The notes beneath the pieces were generated by a model that was given only the letters and a program-made list of their open reading frames with translations, was not told the origin of the DNA and ran no database searches. The position numbers and the translations under genes were made by a program. A stretch of 48,285 nucleotides of DNA from Peptoniphilaceae bacterium (GTDB lineage: Bacteria; Bacillota; Clostridia; Tissierellales; Peptoniphilaceae), in NCBI GenBank assembly GCA_022779285.1, contig JALFST010000018.1, positions 1 to 48,285 of the forward strand, given 5' to 3'. Below, one piece after another: positions 15,789 through 25,219 of the stretch (its first letter is position 1; each line of letters opens with the position of its first letter).

Positions 15789-16841
15789 ATGGATTACTCT
15801 CATTCTACCATAGCTTCCCATATAAAAGGCAAACATCTTTCGTATGAGGAACGGGTTCTTATTCAGATTCGTCTTAAAGACCACTACTCCATCCGGGCAA
15901 TTGCCCGTGAGATCGGCTGCTCACCGAGCACTGTCTCGAACGAAATAGCACGTGGCTCAGTTGCCTTGTATAACGGCCACGTGACCCGTTATAAGGCGTC
16001 TGCCGGTCAGAAAGCCTATGAGGACAACCGAAAGCACAGTTGTCGGCATTATGACTTTCTGAGCAGATCAGCGTTTCTGGAGTATGTGCTGAAACACTTT
16101 ACAGAAGATGGTTGGTCATTGGACGCCTGTGCCGGACGTGCTGTTCTCGATGGTGAATTTACCAGAGAGCAGATCGTCTGCACAAAAACGCTTTACCGCT
16201 ATGTTGATCTTGGCCTCTTTGGCATCAGGAACCATAACCTTCCTGAAAAGATAAAGCGTAAGTCCAGGAAACATAGATCTCGGATCAACAAGAAAAAGCT
16301 GGGCCGCAGCATTGAGGAACGTCCCAGAGAGATCGAATCCCGTGAGGAATTCGGGCACTGGGAATGTGACCTCGTATTGGGCACCAAGACCCGGGATGAC
16401 CAGGTCCTGCTCACTCTTGCTGAACGCAAAAGCCGTGAGTTCCTGATGCTTCCTATTGCAGACAAGACATCAGCGTGTGTCATGAAGGCAATCAAACAGC
16501 TTCAGGAGACTTACAGCGAACACTTCGGCGAAGTGTTCAAAACGATCACGACCGATAACGGTTCGGAATTCGCCGACCTTTCAGAACTTGAGAAGATGGC
16601 TGATACGCTTGTCTACTATGCCCATCCCTACACATCCTGCGATAAGGGAACCGTAGAGCGGCATAACGGCCTGATCAGAAGGTTCATACCAAAGGGTAAG
16701 CGGATTGATGACTTTACCGGCCAGCAGATCTCCGATGTGGAGACCTGGTGTAACTGCCTCCCACGGAAAGTCCTGGGTTACAGAACCCCGGATGAAATCT
16801 TCGAGGAGGAAATCGACCGAATCTACCAGGCTACTGCCTAG
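15789..16841 (+). CDS. IS30-family transposase
   Basis: The 350-residue protein has the IS30 N-terminal helix-turn-helix (HLSYEERVLIQIRLKDHYSIRAIAREIG, CSPSTVSNEI) and an RNase-H-fold DDE domain. The catalytic residues are D194 in HWECDLVLG, D256 in TTDNGSEF and E290 in TVERHNGLIRRFIPKG, giving the DD(33)E spacing of the family. The C-terminal region (NCLPRKVLGYRTPDEIF) is also standard. The frame is intact, so the enzyme may be active. ATG 15789 follows ACAGGAGAATCGCC. Confidence 0.95.
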   Translation: MDYSHSTIASHIKGKHLSYEERVLIQIRLKDHYSIRAIAREIGCSPSTVSNEIARGSVALYNGHVTRYKASAGQKAYEDNRKHSCRHYDFLSRSAFLEYVLKHFTEDGWSLDACAGRAVLDGEFTREQIVCTKTLYRYVDLGLFGIRNHNLPEKIKRKSRKHRSRINKKKLGRSIEERPREIESREEFGHWECDLVLGTKTRDDQVLLTLAERKSREFLMLPIADKTSACVMKAIKQLQETYSEHFGEVFKTITTDNGSEFADLSELEKMADTLVYYAHPYTSCDKGTVERHNGLIRRFIPKGKRIDDFTGQQISDVETWCNCLPRKVLGYRTPDEIFEEEIDRIYQATA

Positions 16842-16858
16842 CGGAGGGTGTCCAACTT

Positions 16859-17975
16859 GTTATTGCAATTTACGGAAAACTATGGTTTATCAATGGAGAG
16901 AAAAATTCAGGACGCCTTGGCTGTAATTGCCAACGAAAACAGGTATCACCCAATCCGAGACTTCTTAAACTCTCTTGAATGGGATGGGATGTGTCGCATT
17001 AGGCACACCCTTTCTCATTTCCTCGGTGCGGAAGCCAACGACTACACCGAAGAAGCATTAAAGCTTTTTCTTCTTGGTGCTATCTCAAGGGTATTTAAGC
17101 CGGGCTGTAAGTTTGAGACTATGCTCTGCCTTGTGGGTGGACAGGGAGCCGGTAAGTCCTCAATTTTCCGTCTGCTTGCGGTGAAAGATGACTGGTTTAC
17201 AGACGATCTGAAGAAGCTTGACGATGAGAATGTCTATCGCAAAATGAGCGTTCACTGGATTATTGAAATGTCAGAAATGATAGCTACAGCAAATGCAAAG
17301 AGTATTGAAGAAATCAAGTCTTTTCTGAGCAGGCAGAAAGAAACATACAAAATCCCTTATGAGCTGCACCCGGCAGACAGAAAGAGACAATGTGTTTTTG
17401 GAGGTTCTTCCAACACTTTGGATTTTTTACCATTGGACAGAACCGGGAACAGACGGTTTCTCCCTGTGCTGGTTGATCTAGACAGGGCGGAGGTTCACAT
17501 TCTGGAGGATGAGGAAGCGTCCAGGGCCTATCTGATTCAGGTATGGGCGGAAGCTATGACCATTTACCGGAGCGGCAATTTCAAACTGAAATTAAGCAAG
17601 GAAATGGACGTATATCTTAGAGAGCACCAAAAGGACTTCATGCCGGAGGACACGAAAGTCGGTCAGATCATGGGCTTTCTGGAAAGCTATTCCGGGGATA
17701 TGGTCTGCTCTAAGCAGCTATACAAGGAAGCCTTAAATCATCCATTCGATGAGTCAAGACAATGGGAAATCAGGGAGATCAACGACATTATGAATAATGC
17801 CGTTCAAGGCTGGAAGCCATTCACCAACCCACGCTACTTCCCGGAGCCTTATAGAAGGCAAAAGGGCTGGGAGAGAATTAAGGAGAGCGGCAACACGACA
17901 ACAGAATTTAGGGAGCTTACAAAGGAAGAAGCAATGCAGATGAAGCTCCCGGTAGAATGGCTTAAGGAAAAATAA
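16859..17975 (+). pseudogene. VapE-type primase/helicase, 5'-truncated by the IS30 element
   Basis: The remaining about 370 residues are the superfamily-3-like ATPase part of a virulence-associated protein E (VapE) replication protein found on phages, plasmids and conjugative transposons. Visible are NRYHPIRDFLNSLEWDG, Walker A LVGGQGAGKSS, the MSEMIATANAKSIEEIKSFLSR segment and GSSNTLDFLPLDRTGNRRFLPV. Complete relatives are usually about twice as long with an N-terminal primase-like part, which is missing: the frame runs straight into the IS30 right end at 16858. A GTG within the IS end (16848) could start translation but is too close to GGAGG. Probably nonfunctional. Confidence 0.85.
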
Positions 17976-18207
17976 CTGCCTGTTGCCGTTCGGTTGCATA
18001 GCCCGTTGCCTATCCGGTTTCTCTTGAAAGGCTTGACTATCCATGCTTTGTAGGGCTTTGACAATGAAAGCAACCAAGATATGAAAGAAATAGAAAAATA
18101 AAAAGTAAAGAGAAATAAGATATAGGGTTAAGGGTCTTTGAGTGCCGGTTGCCGGTACTTCGTTGCCACCCTTCCCTGTAGGACATTTAAGGAGATGGAG
18201 GAAAAAT

Positions 18208-18411
18208 ATGCTGAATATTACGAAAACACAGGAACAGCACACACCGATTACGCAGGAGACAGAACGTAAAGTATTGGCAGGAGGGACGCCGACAAGAAAA
18301 GTCGGTAATACCATTTATACGGTAAAAGTGTTCTTCAACCCGGAATCGGAAATGACGACAGAGGAAAAAGTTAAGCGTGTTATCCTAAACGAAATAAAAA
18401 AAGACCTATAA
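18208..18411 (+). CDS. TnpW-family transposon-encoded small protein
   Basis: A 67-residue protein with TPTRKVGNTIYTVKVFFNPES followed by EEKVKRVILNEIKKDL, the pattern of TnpW-type proteins carried by clostridial conjugative transposons; function unknown. ATG 18208 follows GGAGATGGAGG. It normally lies a short distance after a VapE gene, as here (232 bases, containing several repeated GTTGC/GTTGCC strings), supporting that both are left over from the same integrated element. No integrase or relaxase remains in the window. Confidence 0.75.
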   Translation: MLNITKTQEQHTPITQETERKVLAGGTPTRKVGNTIYTVKVFFNPESEMTTEEKVKRVILNEIKKDL

Positions 18412-18870
18412 AAAATAGAAAAAATATCACAGCCTACATTGACAAACGGTAACGTATGACGAGGACTTTGGAGCATTCGGACCGATTTTTGGCCTTCTCA
18501 AGCGAAATGCAAGGCTTTGAACAGTACCGTCGTATCGTTCCGGTTGGCGGTAAATAAATTGCCGATACGTGTGAAACCTTTGTGTTGCCCGTGTTACACT
18601 ATGCTTTAGCGCATATTCACAGACTTTTTGGAGGTGTTTTATTTCCCGGTTATCATCTTACTCAAGAGGGGCTTTCGAGGCAACGAGTTTGTGGTGAACA
18701 CATTGTATCGGAGCGTCTCTTTTTGGAAATCACATATATCTTACTACATTACATACTTGACCTTATTTCTACAATGATATAATTAAATTAATAGATTTTG
18801 TGTCACGCAGAAAGGGAGTCTTTTGAAACGATAGTGGTGTTTTAATCGATGTAGAGAGGAACCGGATCAT
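18412..18870. other. Intergenic remnant of the mobile region
   Basis: This 459-base stretch contains a 33-codon open frame at 18456-18557 (begins MTRTLEHSDRFLAFSSEMQG) without a ribosome site and no similarity that I recognise. Its right part holds the promoter at 18757-18783. I see no tRNA, recombination site or conserved RNA here. Confidence 0.4.
18757..18783 (+). promoter_or_regulatory. Extended -10 promoter for the small membrane protein
   Basis: TGATATAAT (18775-18783) is a perfect extended -10 element, with TTGACC at 18757-18762 as a possible -35 at a short 15-base spacing. The next start codon is 88 bases downstream. Confidence 0.6.
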
Positions 18871-19140
18871 ATGAGAACACTATATTTTATAACATTATTC
18901 ATCAGTATTCTCCTATCCATTTTTGTCGTTATCAGGGAGAAGAAAGGCATTCACCACTGGCTCCACTATACGCCTTTCGCAATCGCCGGTAACAGCTTTA
19001 TCTATCTATTAGATACGGTGCTTATTCCTAAGTATCAAATAAGCCCGATAGTATCAGGGATATTATATTTACTCCCTACGATTCTTATCCTTATTTCGGC
19101 CAATTGGATCTATGAGAACGGAAAGCGGATTAAGAAATAA
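18871..19140 (+). CDS. Small membrane protein, three predicted membrane segments
   Basis: An 89-residue hydrophobic protein: segments at about 4-21 (LYFITLFISILLSIFVVI), 34-52 (TPFAIAGNSFIYLLDTVLI) and 62-80 (SGILYLLPTILILISANWI), with a basic tail GKRIKK. GAGAGGA precedes the ATG and an extended -10 promoter lies upstream, so it is probably expressed. I do not recognise the family. It lies among mobile-element remnants and is AT-rich. Confidence 0.65.
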   Translation: MRTLYFITLFISILLSIFVVIREKKGIHHWLHYTPFAIAGNSFIYLLDTVLIPKYQISPIVSGILYLLPTILILISANWIYENGKRIKK

Positions 19141-19165
19141 TTTCAATTTTTGTAAAGAGGTGTTT

Positions 19166-19403
19166 ATGAAAATTAGAAATTTGATTATCAGCTTGTTTCT
19201 TTCCATATATAAAAATTATAAATTTTCTATTTCCAACGGTGTTTGCTGTTCATTCTGAAAATATAAACATCAAAGACAATCAAGAAGTTCAAATGAAAAA
19301 CTTATCCCGCCCCTATATATTTATTCAGGTTATAAGCTTTTCAGAAAAAATATTTTTAATGATAGACAATTTATCTAAGAAGACTCATACATTTTTAGAG
19401 TGA
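19166..19403 (+). pseudogene. Possible frameshifted small secreted protein
   Basis: After AAAGAGG, an ATG at 19166 opens a frame reading MKIRNLIISLFLSIYKNYK that stops after 30 codons at 19258. A second frame continues the apparent signal sequence with FLFPTVFAVHSENINIKDNQE and stays open to 19403. Joining them by one base change in the A/T-rich run near 19205-19225 gives a typical exported peptide of about 75 residues with a cleavage-like FAVHS. No family recognised. It follows the membrane-protein gene by 25 bases. Confidence 0.35.
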
Positions 19404-19772
19404 ATTCGATATACTCTTTTCTTGTTAAGACTGCCGGCTTAATCAGCGACCTTGTTTGATTCGTAATATATAATTTTAATTTGAATTACACCTTTCCTTT
19501 CATTAGACGATTTCCTAAGTCAATCGGATTCATATTTTTAATAAGTGAAATAGAGAGCGCCTTGAAAAATCTATGCTTTTCAATCCTATAGTCATTTGGA
19601 AAGTCACATCCTTTTTATCCAAGGGGAGTTTTCCCTAAAAAATACCGCGAAGAACAGTAGGATTCAACATCTGCTGAAGAACAGATTTCAAAACACAAGA
19701 ACACAACCGCCGACACCGGGAAATTGTATCAACAGCTATGTTCTAAGTTGGCGGTATTGACCGGATTTGTCG
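19404..19772. other. AT-rich intergenic DNA before the HerA operon
   Basis: About 370 bases with only short open frames and no recognisable gene, RNA or mobile end. It is the right-hand edge of the low-complexity region that began after lysS. Confidence 0.4.
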
Positions 19773-19778
19773 TATAAT
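19773..19778 (+). promoter_or_regulatory. Probable -10 box for the HerA-like operon
   Basis: TATAAT lies 32 bases before the ATG at 19811. The best upstream -35 candidates are weak: TTGGCG at 19-base spacing, or TTGACC at only 10 bases. Confidence 0.45.
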
Positions 19779-19810
19779 AAACGCAATCAGGTCATGAAAA
19801 AGGAGGGATC

Positions 19811-22279
19811 ATGAGGAACTACGAGCAAATGGGAAGATTTTATTTAGGCAAAGAAGTCGATTCCGCCTCGGGAAATGTCACAGATCGAGAGTATCTTTAT
19901 GATTCCGCAGATCTTTTGACGCATGCCGTTTGTGTGGGAATGACGGGAAGCGGGAAAACGGGGCTGGGGATAGATCTTCTGGAGGAGGCGGCAATCGATG
20001 GAATTCCTGTGATTGCGGTCGATCCGAAAGGGGATCTCACCAACCTGATGCTTACTTTTCCGGAACTGCGCGCACAGGATTTTTTACCCTGGATTCACGC
20101 CGAGGAGGCGGAGCGAGAGGGGATTTCTGCAGAGGAATATGCGGCTCGAACGGCTGAAAAATGGAGAGAAGGACTTTCCGACTGGAATCAGGACGAGGAA
20201 CGCATTCGCAGGTATATGAGCTCGGTTGAAAGGTGCATTTACACGCCGGGAAGCTCCGCGGGAAGAGGATTGTCTTTGATCGCATTTGGAGAATATCCGG
20301 GAGAAGCGGTTCGAGATGATGAAGAATTGTTACAAAATGCGGCATCCTCAGCGATCTCCGGCCTTCTGGCGCTGCTCCATGTGGAATCGAATCCTTTGAC
20401 CGGGCGGGAGCATATTCTGATGAGTCTCCTCTTGCGCAAGATGTGGCAGGAGGGGAAATCCATGAGCATGGCCGATATGATCCGGCAGATACAGAATCCC
20501 GGCATGGATACGGTGGGCGTGATGCCGCTTGAGAGCTTCTTCCCGCAAAAGGATCGTCTGGCTCTTGCCATGAAAATCAACAATTTCATGGCCTCACCGC
20601 AGATGGAAGTATGGAATCAGGGAGAGAGCTTAGAGATATCCGAGCTCCTCTATACGAAGGAAGGAAAACCGAAGATGTCCATTCTGTCCATTGCACATTT
20701 GAGCGATGCGGAGCGGATGTTCTTCCTTTCGATTTTATTAAATCGTTTGCTTGCTTGGACTCGAACACAGCAGGGAACGAGCGCTCTTCGTGCTGTTTTT
20801 TACATGGATGAGATTTTCGGATATTTTCCGCCGGTTGCGGAGCCGCCGACAAAACAGCCTCTGCTCACCCTGCTGAAACAGGCGCGTGCTTACGGTCTTG
20901 GGATTGTGCTGGCAACCCAAAATCCGGGAGATTTGGATTATAAGGGATTATCCAATATCGGAACATGGTTTATAGGCAGGCTGCAGACGCAGCGCGACAA
21001 AGAAAAGCTTTTGGACGGCCTTGATTTTGCTCAGGTATCGGAGGGAATGCCGAGCCGGGAGCAAATTGATGCACAAATCTCGTCGCTGCCGCCAAGGACC
21101 TTTTTTGTGAGAAATATCCATGAGTCCGCTCCGGCCCTGCTGCAAACGAGGTGGACCCTGTCCTATCTGGCGGGTCCGCTTATGAGAACTCAAATCTCTG
21201 CACTTGCGGGAAAGATTCCTTCTACCGGGAATCTGCCGCTGAAACAGGAATCAGCGGAAGCCGAGCGGGCATCTGCGGAAGATTTCGCAGTCGAACAGAA
21301 CAAGAAAAAAGACGAAAGTCGGGCGAATGCCGGAGGCGTTCCCAATGCGGCAATTTTTCCGGGAAAGCAATATTTTTTGAAGCGCCGACACGGAGCGGCA
21401 ACCTCGGATGCTGTGAATGCAAGCACATACTATCCGGCGATCTACGCGCAGGTTCAAATTCTCTTTGAGGATCCGCATCTGCCGAATTCATGGACACAGG
21501 AGATGGCGTGGATGACTGCCGTGGAAAATCATCCTCTTCCTGTGCAGTGGGAGCATCATACGGAGGATGCGCCGTCTTTGGAGGATTTGGCGGAGACGCC
21601 GGAGCCCGGTGCAGACTTTGCACCTTTTCCGACGGGAAGCGTGCAGAAAAAGCAGGCGGATCAATGGCAAAGGGATCTGGTGAATTATATCTATCAAAAT
21701 CACCGGATCACGCTTTTCTATAATGCGAAGGCGAAGCTGTACTCCAAGCCGCAGGAAAGCGAGCAGGAATTTGCTTTACGTCTGGATCAAAGGTTTCGTG
21801 AGGAGAGAGATCGGGCATTGGCAGATCTTCGTGCAAAATATGCAAAAAAAGAGAATGCTCTTTCGGAAAGATTACGCCGTGCAGAGCAAGCGCTGGAACG
21901 GGAGGAGGGACAAGCAAGACAAGCCAAGCAGAATACGGCTGTGAATGCGGTGGCAACCTTGCTTGACGGCTTGTTCGGACGAAAAAAGCTTGGAAAAACT
22001 ACGCTTTCCAAGGCTTCCTCCACCGCGAGATCATATAGCCGGCAGCGTCAGCAGGAGTCCGACATCGCACGGGCAGAAGAAACCGTAGAGAGTCTTCAGA
22101 GGGCAATCGAGGATCTGAATGCAGAGCTTCAACAGGAAATGCGGCAGCTTGCGGAGGATCTGAATATGCAGCATAAGCAGTGGGAACGCGTAGAAATAAA
22201 GCCGAAGAAATCCAATATTACGATACGATTTATGAGCCTTCTCTGGGTTCCGGAGAAGGAATATCAAACGTTCCGGTAG
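19811..22279 (+). CDS. HerA-like (DUF87-type) ATPase with C-terminal coiled coil
   Basis: An 822-residue ATPase of the HerA/FtsK superfamily. Walker A is GMTGSGKTGLG (about residues 43-53), with IAVDPKGDLTNL just after; Walker B is VFYMDEIFGYFPP, followed by LLKQARAYGLGIVLATQNPGDLDYKGLSNI and the arginine-containing GRLQTQRDKEKLLDGL. Residues about 655-800 are charged and predicted coiled coil, ending in a short beta region. HerA proteins pump or unwind DNA, but stand-alone relatives like this are uncharacterised; no nurA partner is nearby. AGGAGGG precedes the ATG. It heads a five-gene operon. Confidence 0.88.
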   Translation: MRNYEQMGRFYLGKEVDSASGNVTDREYLYDSADLLTHAVCVGMTGSGKTGLGIDLLEEAAIDGIPVIAVDPKGDLTNLMLTFPELRAQDFLPWIHAEEAEREGISAEEYAARTAEKWREGLSDWNQDEERIRRYMSSVERCIYTPGSSAGRGLSLIAFGEYPGEAVRDDEELLQNAASSAISGLLALLHVESNPLTGREHILMSLLLRKMWQEGKSMSMADMIRQIQNPGMDTVGVMPLESFFPQKDRLALAMKINNFMASPQMEVWNQGESLEISELLYTKEGKPKMSILSIAHLSDAERMFFLSILLNRLLAWTRTQQGTSALRAVFYMDEIFGYFPPVAEPPTKQPLLTLLKQARAYGLGIVLATQNPGDLDYKGLSNIGTWFIGRLQTQRDKEKLLDGLDFAQVSEGMPSREQIDAQISSLPPRTFFVRNIHESAPALLQTRWTLSYLAGPLMRTQISALAGKIPSTGNLPLKQESAEAERASAEDFAVEQNKKKDESRANAGGVPNAAIFPGKQYFLKRRHGAATSDAVNASTYYPAIYAQVQILFEDPHLPNSWTQEMAWMTAVENHPLPVQWEHHTEDAPSLEDLAETPEPGADFAPFPTGSVQKKQADQWQRDLVNYIYQNHRITLFYNAKAKLYSKPQESEQEFALRLDQRFREERDRALADLRAKYAKKENALSERLRRAEQALEREEGQARQAKQNTAVNAVATLLDGLFGRKKLGKTTLSKASSTARSYSRQRQQESDIARAEETVESLQRAIEDLNAELQQEMRQLAEDLNMQHKQWERVEIKPKKSNITIRFMSLLWVPEKEYQTFR

Positions 22280-22293
22280 AGAGGGAGAACATT

Positions 22294-23508
22294 ATGAAAT
22301 TTTCAAATCGAGTCAGTGCATTACAGGAATCTCCTATTCGAAAATTCGGTCCGATGGCAAGGGAGATTGAGGAGCAGGGAGTAGAGGTCATCCACCTGAA
22401 TATCGGCCAGCCGGACATTCCAACGCCCCATGACTTTTTAGAGGCGGTACGCAGGTTTGATGTCGATGTGCTTGCATATCAGGATTCGCGCGGGATGAAG
22501 AGAACGCTGGAAACGATGCAGCTGTATCTGCATAACTACGGCCTTGATTTCGATCTTGATGAGATTTGTATTACAAATGGTGCGAGTGAGGGCTTAAGTT
22601 TTACGATGACCATTCTTTGTGATCCGGGCGATTCGATTTTGTGTGTCGAGCCTTTTTATACGAATTACAACAGCATGGCACAGGCGCAGGGAATCAACAT
22701 TGTGACCGTTACGGCACGAGCGGAGGACGGCTTTCGAATTCCTTCCAAAGAGGAGATCAGAAAGACCATCCGCAGCATGGAGACTCCTTCGCGCCTCAAG
22801 GCGATTTTGCTGTCCTCACCTGCCAATCCCACAGGACGTGTTTATACCAGGGAAGAGATGCAGACTCTTGTGGATATCGCAGTGGAGCAGGATCTTTGGA
22901 TTATGGCAGACGAGGTATATCGCGAATTCAATTATACCGATCGTCCCTTTTATTCCTTTATGGAATTTGAAGAGGTTCGAGATCGCGTAATTCTGATCGA
23001 CAGTATTTCCAAAAAATATTCGGCATGCGGAGCCCGTATCGGATCGATTTCCAGTAAAAATGCACGCTTTAATGCGGAAATCATGAAATTATGCCAGATG
23101 CGCCTCTCAGTTTCAACGCTGGACCAAATCGGCGCGGGTGCAATGGACGTGGTCGATGATGAATATGTTTACAAAAACCGGCGCATTTATCGTGAGCGCC
23201 GCAATGCTTTGCAGCGCAGATTAAATGCGCTGGAGGGGGTGATTGCGCCCGTACCCGAAGGAGCCTTCTACAATATTATTAAGCTTCCGGTAGAGAATGC
23301 GGAGGAATTTACAAAGTGGACGCTGCAAAATGTACGAGTTCATAATGCAACCGTGCTGATGACGCCTGCGGAGTCGTTCTACCGGACGCCCGGACTGGGC
23401 AGGGATGAGGTTCGCATTTCCTATTGTGTCTCGACGGAAAAAATAGAGCAGGCAATGGATATTTTACAAAAAGCGCTGGAGGAATATCCCGGGAGGATTG
23501 ATCGATGA
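22294..23508 (+). CDS. PLP-dependent class I/II aminotransferase
   Basis: A 404-residue aspartate-aminotransferase-fold enzyme. Motifs in order are LNIGQPDIPTP, the substrate/cofactor loop ITNGASEGLSF, SSPANPTGRVY, MADEVYREF, the PLP lysine K240 in SISKKYSACGARIGS, and the C-terminal arginine region RDEVRISYC. It moves amino groups between amino acids and 2-oxoacids; the substrate cannot be read. Chosen ATG 22294 has GAGAGGGAG upstream. Its stop overlaps the RNase Z start (ATGA). It may supply 2-oxoacids to the oxidoreductase encoded downstream, which is inference. Confidence 0.92.
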   Translation: MKFSNRVSALQESPIRKFGPMAREIEEQGVEVIHLNIGQPDIPTPHDFLEAVRRFDVDVLAYQDSRGMKRTLETMQLYLHNYGLDFDLDEICITNGASEGLSFTMTILCDPGDSILCVEPFYTNYNSMAQAQGINIVTVTARAEDGFRIPSKEEIRKTIRSMETPSRLKAILLSSPANPTGRVYTREEMQTLVDIAVEQDLWIMADEVYREFNYTDRPFYSFMEFEEVRDRVILIDSISKKYSACGARIGSISSKNARFNAEIMKLCQMRLSVSTLDQIGAGAMDVVDDEYVYKNRRIYRERRNALQRRLNALEGVIAPVPEGAFYNIIKLPVENAEEFTKWTLQNVRVHNATVLMTPAESFYRTPGLGRDEVRISYCVSTEKIEQAMDILQKALEEYPGRIDR

Positions 23509-24428
23509 TCGAGGTATGCCTTTTAGGAACAGGAGGCATGATGCCTCTTCCCGGAAGACCGCTGACAGCGATGCTGCTGCGTTATAATGGGCATTCTTTT
23601 CTGGTGGATTGCGGGGAAGGCACACAGGTGAGCATACGCGAGTATGCATGGTCGATGCATTCGATTGATGTGATCTGCTTTACGCATTTTCATGGAGATC
23701 ATGTGGCCGGCATCAGCGGGCTGTTATCCTCCATGGGAACGGAGGGCAGAACGGAGCCGGTTCATATCCTGGGGCCAAAACACATTGAAGAGGTGATTGC
23801 TCATCTTTGCATCGTAGTTCGCGTGCCCTTTGATGTGATTTTTCACGAGATCGATCAGGAGCCGATGGAGTTTTTCGGGGTGGAAATCACGCCCTTTCCT
23901 GTGAAGCACAGTGTTCCGTGCTATGGCTACCGTTTTGATGTCAGCCGCAGACCGCGTTTTTTCCCCGAAAAGGCGAAACGGCTCGGGATTCCCGTTCAGG
24001 ATTGGAAAAAGCTTCAGGCAGGAGAAAGCGTAACAGTCGATGGAAAACGCATTGATCCGGAGCAGGTGAGCGGCCCTGCTCGAAGAGGCCTGTCGGTGGT
24101 CTACTCGACAGACACACGCCCATGTTGTACACTACAGGAGGCTGCCTATGATGTAGACCTTCTGATTACGGAAGGGATCTATGGAGACGAGGAAAAGCTT
24201 CCAAGCGCCAAGACAAAAATGCACATGACCAGCCGCGAGGCGGCGGAGCTTTCTCTTCGTGCAGGTGCGCGTGAGGTGTGGCTGACTCACTATAGCCCGT
24301 CATTTCGAGACCAGGGTCGCTATATCCGGGAGATTCGCCAAATCAATCCGGCAGTTTCTTTTGGGACAGACGGACAAAAAACCATATTACAATGGGAAGA
24401 AACTACAACAACGGAGGAGAATCAATGA
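23505..24428 (+). CDS. rnz: Ribonuclease Z (metallo-beta-lactamase fold)
   Basis: RNase Z cuts tRNA precursors after the discriminator base. The 307-residue product has the zinc signature THFHGDH (H61, H63, D65, H66), a further histidine in VKHSVPCYGY, the aspartate in YSTDTRPC and the last histidine in LTHYSPSF. The conserved opening LLGTGGMMPLPGRPLTAMLL is that of the long-known RNase Z branch, although the usual substrate-recognition exosite is less distinct. It overlaps both neighbours by four bases, so it is translated as part of the operon. Confidence 0.88.
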   Translation: MIEVCLLGTGGMMPLPGRPLTAMLLRYNGHSFLVDCGEGTQVSIREYAWSMHSIDVICFTHFHGDHVAGISGLLSSMGTEGRTEPVHILGPKHIEEVIAHLCIVVRVPFDVIFHEIDQEPMEFFGVEITPFPVKHSVPCYGYRFDVSRRPRFFPEKAKRLGIPVQDWKKLQAGESVTVDGKRIDPEQVSGPARRGLSVVYSTDTRPCCTLQEAAYDVDLLITEGIYGDEEKLPSAKTKMHMTSREAAELSLRAGAREVWLTHYSPSFRDQGRYIREIRQINPAVSFGTDGQKTILQWEETTTTEENQ

Positions 24429-25219
24429 TTACCATTTCCAATGTTACAAAAAAATTCGGAGAGAAGGTTGCTGTGGACAACCTGACACTGCAAATGAATT
24501 CAGGATCGATTATCGGATTTATCGGACCCAACGGTGCAGGAAAATCTACGACACTGCGTATGATATGCGGCATTTTGAAGCCGGATGCGGGCGCTATCGA
24601 GCTGAACGGCTATGATATTGTAAAGACGCCGGAACGCGCAAAGGAAGAATTCGGTTTTGTATCGGATAATCCGGATCTTTTCACGGCGTTAAAGGGAAGC
24701 GAGTACATCAATTTCATCTGCAATATTTATCGGGTGCCGGAGGAAGCGCGTGCGAGCCGTCTTGATGATCTGTTGGATGCGTTTGAAATGCGTGATGCGT
24801 ATACGCAGAAAATCGGGTCGTATTCGCATGGTATGCGTCAAAAGATTCATATCATTGCAACGCTGATGCATGATCCGAATATCTGGATCATGGATGAACC
24901 GATGACGGGACTGGATCCGCAATCGGCATATCTTCTCAAGCGGCGTATGCGTGAGCATGCCGACCGCGGAAATACGGTGCTGTTTTCCACCCATGTTTTG
25001 GAGGTGGCGGAAAAGCTGTGTGACCAGATCGCCATTATTGATCACGGAAGGCTCCGCTACACAGGTACGCTGGAGGCTCTTCGCGAGCAATATCCCAATC
25101 GTTCTTTGGAGGAGATCTTCCTGACGGTTACCGGCTCTCGCGTTATTCGTGAGAATTCCGTTTCAGAAGTCGAGGGCGTCGATTCCGTTTCTGAGAATCA
25201 TGAGGAGGATACGAAATGA
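24425..25219 (+). CDS. ABC transporter ATP-binding protein
   Basis: A 264-residue ABC-2-type ATPase: Walker A GPNGAGKSTTL, the signature YSHGMRQKIHI, Walker B IWIMDEPMTGLDPQS and switch histidine STHVLEVAEKLCDQI. About 30 C-terminal residues are variable and acidic. Start ATG 24425 follows ACGGAGGAGAATCA and overlaps the rnz stop by ATGA. The partner permease begins at its stop, also with ATGA overlap. Direction is probably export; the substrate is unknown. Confidence 0.93.
   Translation: MITISNVTKKFGEKVAVDNLTLQMNSGSIIGFIGPNGAGKSTTLRMICGILKPDAGAIELNGYDIVKTPERAKEEFGFVSDNPDLFTALKGSEYINFICNIYRVPEEARASRLDDLLDAFEMRDAYTQKIGSYSHGMRQKIHIIATLMHDPNIWIMDEPMTGLDPQSAYLLKRRMREHADRGNTVLFSTHVLEVAEKLCDQIAIIDHGRLRYTGTLEALREQYPNRSLEEIFLTVTGSRVIRENSVSEVEGVDSVSENHEEDTK

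Larger units (their letters stand above)
15696..16858 (+). mobile_element. IS30-family insertion sequence (about 1.16 kb)
   Basis: The element is bounded by the short inverted ends AAGTTGGACA (15696-15705) and TGTCCAACTT (16849-16858) and carries one transposase gene filling most of its length. Only about ten terminal bases match. I see no target-site duplication: the left flank ends AAAATG and the right flank starts GTTATT. A hairpin (15718-15739) lies between the left end and the gene. The right end is fused directly to the middle of a VapE gene whose 5' part is absent on the left, so a deletion or rearrangement accompanied or followed insertion. Confidence 0.85.

Noticed and set aside
19757..19778. 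TTGACC/TATAAT as a full promoter before the HerA-like gene
   Set aside because: The spacer is only ten bases, too short for sigma-A; I kept only the -10 box with modest confidence.
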